Source of the DNA: Komagataeibacter intermedius TF2
GTDB lineage: Bacteria; Pseudomonadota; Alphaproteobacteria; Acetobacterales; Acetobacteraceae
NCBI RefSeq assembly: GCF_000964425.1
Contig: NZ_BANF01000032.1
Coordinates: 1 to 41,334, forward strand
Length of the DNA: 41,334 bases
Direction: 5' to 3'
This document shows positions 40,901 to 41,334 of this stretch, piece after piece. Numbering within the stretch: the stretch's first letter is position 1; the number at the start of each line of letters is the position of its first letter. The notes beneath the pieces are model-generated. The model saw nothing but the letters and a program-made list of their open reading frames with translations, was not told the DNA's origin and did no database searches. The position numbers and the translations under genes are program-made.

Positions 40901-41230
40901 GGCCTCCACATCACGGGCTGCGCCATTGATGTCGCGGTCAAGCGAGAACTGCAGCGTGATCCGCGCCTGGTTGGCCGATGACTGCGATGTCATTTCCGTC
41001 AGGTCCGCGATCGCGCCCAGATGCCGCTCCAGCGGGGCCGCGATGGAACTGGCGATTTCCTCGGGTGAGCCACCGGCCTGCTGCGCCTGCACCTGAATGA
41101 CCGGGAAATCGACATTGGGCATGTCCGCCACCGGCAGCGTCAGGTACCCGATCACCCCCCCGATGATCAGGGCCACGGTCAGCAGGATGGTGGCGACCGG
41201 CCTGCGGACAAAGATGGACAGGGGGGTCAC
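37934..41230 (-). CDS. RND multidrug efflux pump subunit, MdtC-like
   Basis: This complete RND pump has 1098 residues. It begins TPLSIFVRRPVATILLTVALIIGGVIGYLTLPVADMPNVDFPVIQVQAQQAGGSPEEIASSIAAPLERHL, the pattern of MdtC/MuxC. Two periplasmic porter halves alternate with twelve hydrophobic helices. TM4 carries the proton-relay pair Asp401-Asp402 in GFVVDDAIVVVENI. The start is GTG at 41230, overlapping the previous pump subunit stop (GTGA). The two-pump arrangement with a following channel corresponds to the MdtBC type. It is more than 50 residues longer than E. coli MdtC (1025) because of a Gly/Ser/Thr-rich insertion near residues 790-840. Confidence 0.92.
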   Translation of the reverse strand: MTPLSIFVRRPVATILLTVALIIGGVIGYLTLPVADMPNVDFPVIQVQAQQAGGSPEEIASSIAAPLERHLGAIADLTEMTSQSSANQARITLQFSLDRDINGAARDVEAALQAAHADLPSSLRQNPSYSKANPNGAPVMILALTSRTRTAPQLYDLASNVLQQHLSQIQGVGQVEIGGSSLPAVRVEMNPLALYKFGIGFEDIRAALASANAHTPKGFIDQGDHRFVLATNDQAHNAQAYRDLIVAYHDSRPVRLEDVAYVHDGVEDLRNAGYVDGKSGVLAIIFAQAGANIINTNDQIRAKLPTLREALPADVDLGKFMDRSTTIRAALADTQFTLVLSVCLVVLVVLLFLRSPRITIIPAIVVPTSIITTFGVMRLMGYSIDNLSLMALTISTGFVVDDAIVVVENISRHMEAGMDRLQATLLGTREVAFTVMSITVSLIAVFLPILLLSGVAGRLFHEFAMTMSITIVVSMGLSLSLTPMMTAHLLRQHEVPRSTGVFGRIGMWLEAGINATQQGYARSLEWAITHRRITILSLPVTIAIMVGLFIKMPKSLFPESDTGMLMGHLMGDQSISFQAMQGKIATTQQAVLADRDVVHVMGFMGGRGSSNQANMFVTLKDKSLRNDTPAQTIARITRRLRNMTGATFYMSAPGQLRIGGRQSNAAYQYSLHSDSSKDLYKWTPLLVTALQKHPELSDISSDVLQGGSALDVQIDRDTASRLNITPQLVSNTLYDAYGQRSASVIYNSLNQYRVVMEVEPRFWQDPTTLKQVWVSVAGGTAGGGTQSNTIRVKTDTGTTQSQLSEQSFRNQIANTLAGGNSTSTGSAVSTSSESMVPLTLVSVLKPTKTALSINHDGQSVSTTVSFNLSNGVPLSQAVRIINEETVRLHMPANIQGNFAGNAAQFQKSVNNEPLLILAALAAVYMTLGILYESYVHPLTILSTLPSAGVGALLALQFFGEAFSLIAMIGVILLIGIVKKNAIMLVDFAITAERDEGHTALEAIRTACLLRFRPIMMTTFAAALGALPLIFGHGYGSELRRPLGIAIVGGLVVSQALTLYTTPVVYLYLDHLGIACRTHFNRLYGRLSRRHRLSHQQDS

Positions 41231-41334
41231 GTGGAAGCCTGCGGTCCGGGCAGACCGTCATTGCCGCCATTATCCACACTGCGGAACCGCCTGGCGAGCT
41301 TCTGGCTGATGCCATCCATGAGGAGATAGATGAC
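41227..41334 (-). CDS. RND efflux pump subunit, MdtB-like (C-terminal end only)
   Basis: The last 35 codons of an RND pump enter from the right edge. The peptide VIYLLMDGISQKLARRFRS matches the end of TM12 and the following basic tail of the family, where TPVIYL precedes a short cytoplasmic end. The stop at 41229-41227 overlaps the GTG start of the downstream pump. This supports an MdtB-MdtC pair. The rest, and probably an MdtA-like adaptor, lie beyond the window. Confidence 0.8.
   Translation of the reverse strand, partial: VIYLLMDGISQKLARRFRSVDNGGNDGLPGPQAST

Overview
The window is bacterial chromosome from an alphaproteobacterium. The ribosomal protein sequences, high GC content and mix of flanking efflux genes suggest an acetic acid bacterium (Acetobacteraceae, for example the Komagataeibacter/Gluconacetobacter group). 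This placement is inferred from sequence feel and was not tested by a search.

About 28 kb in the middle (4648-32954) is one nearly continuous transcription and translation supercluster on the + strand. It runs rplK-rplA-rplJ-rplL-rpoB-rpoC (L11/L10/beta), rpsL-rpsG-tuf (str), rpsJ to rplV/rpsC/rplP/rpmC/rpsQ (S10), rplN to rplO-secY-adk (spc), and rpsM-rpsK-rpoA-rplQ (alpha). All genes look intact. Several usual members are absent from their textbook places: secE-nusG before rplK, fusA between rpsG and tuf, rpmJ after secY, and rpsD between rpsK and rpoA. Three sigma70-type promoters are visible, before rplK, rpsL and rpsM. They share a GC-rich discriminator/start region close to GCGCGCCCTC, which suggests shared growth-rate or stringent control. 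Gaps between the blocks are rich in strong hairpins: the L10 leader, an rplL-rpoB attenuator-like pair, the 414-base rpoC-rpsL gap, the tuf-rpsJ and rplO-secY terminator-like structures, and the rpsM leader.

The left flank (1-4668, +) is a tripartite RND drug-efflux operon in the order pump-adaptor-outer membrane channel. The pump is cut by the window edge. The operon abuts rplK so closely that the -35 box proposed for rplK lies inside the last codons of the channel gene.

The right flank starts after a clear terminator behind rplQ. An AT-rich 120-base stretch with a perfect palindrome precedes a three-gene ABC importer (33075-35703, SsuABC/TauABC/NrtABC type). Next come two small membrane proteins: an 85-residue DUF883-like protein and a 58-residue DUF1328 protein. 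A bidirectional terminator (36318-36354) separates these from a second, convergent RND system on the - strand (36360-41334), which has the MdtB-MdtC-like arrangement of two pump subunits plus an outer membrane channel.

I see no rRNA, tRNA, CRISPR array, insertion sequence, phage gene or clear novel multi-gene system. The interesting material is regulatory and organisational: missing operon members, shared promoter discriminators and structured intergenic RNA.
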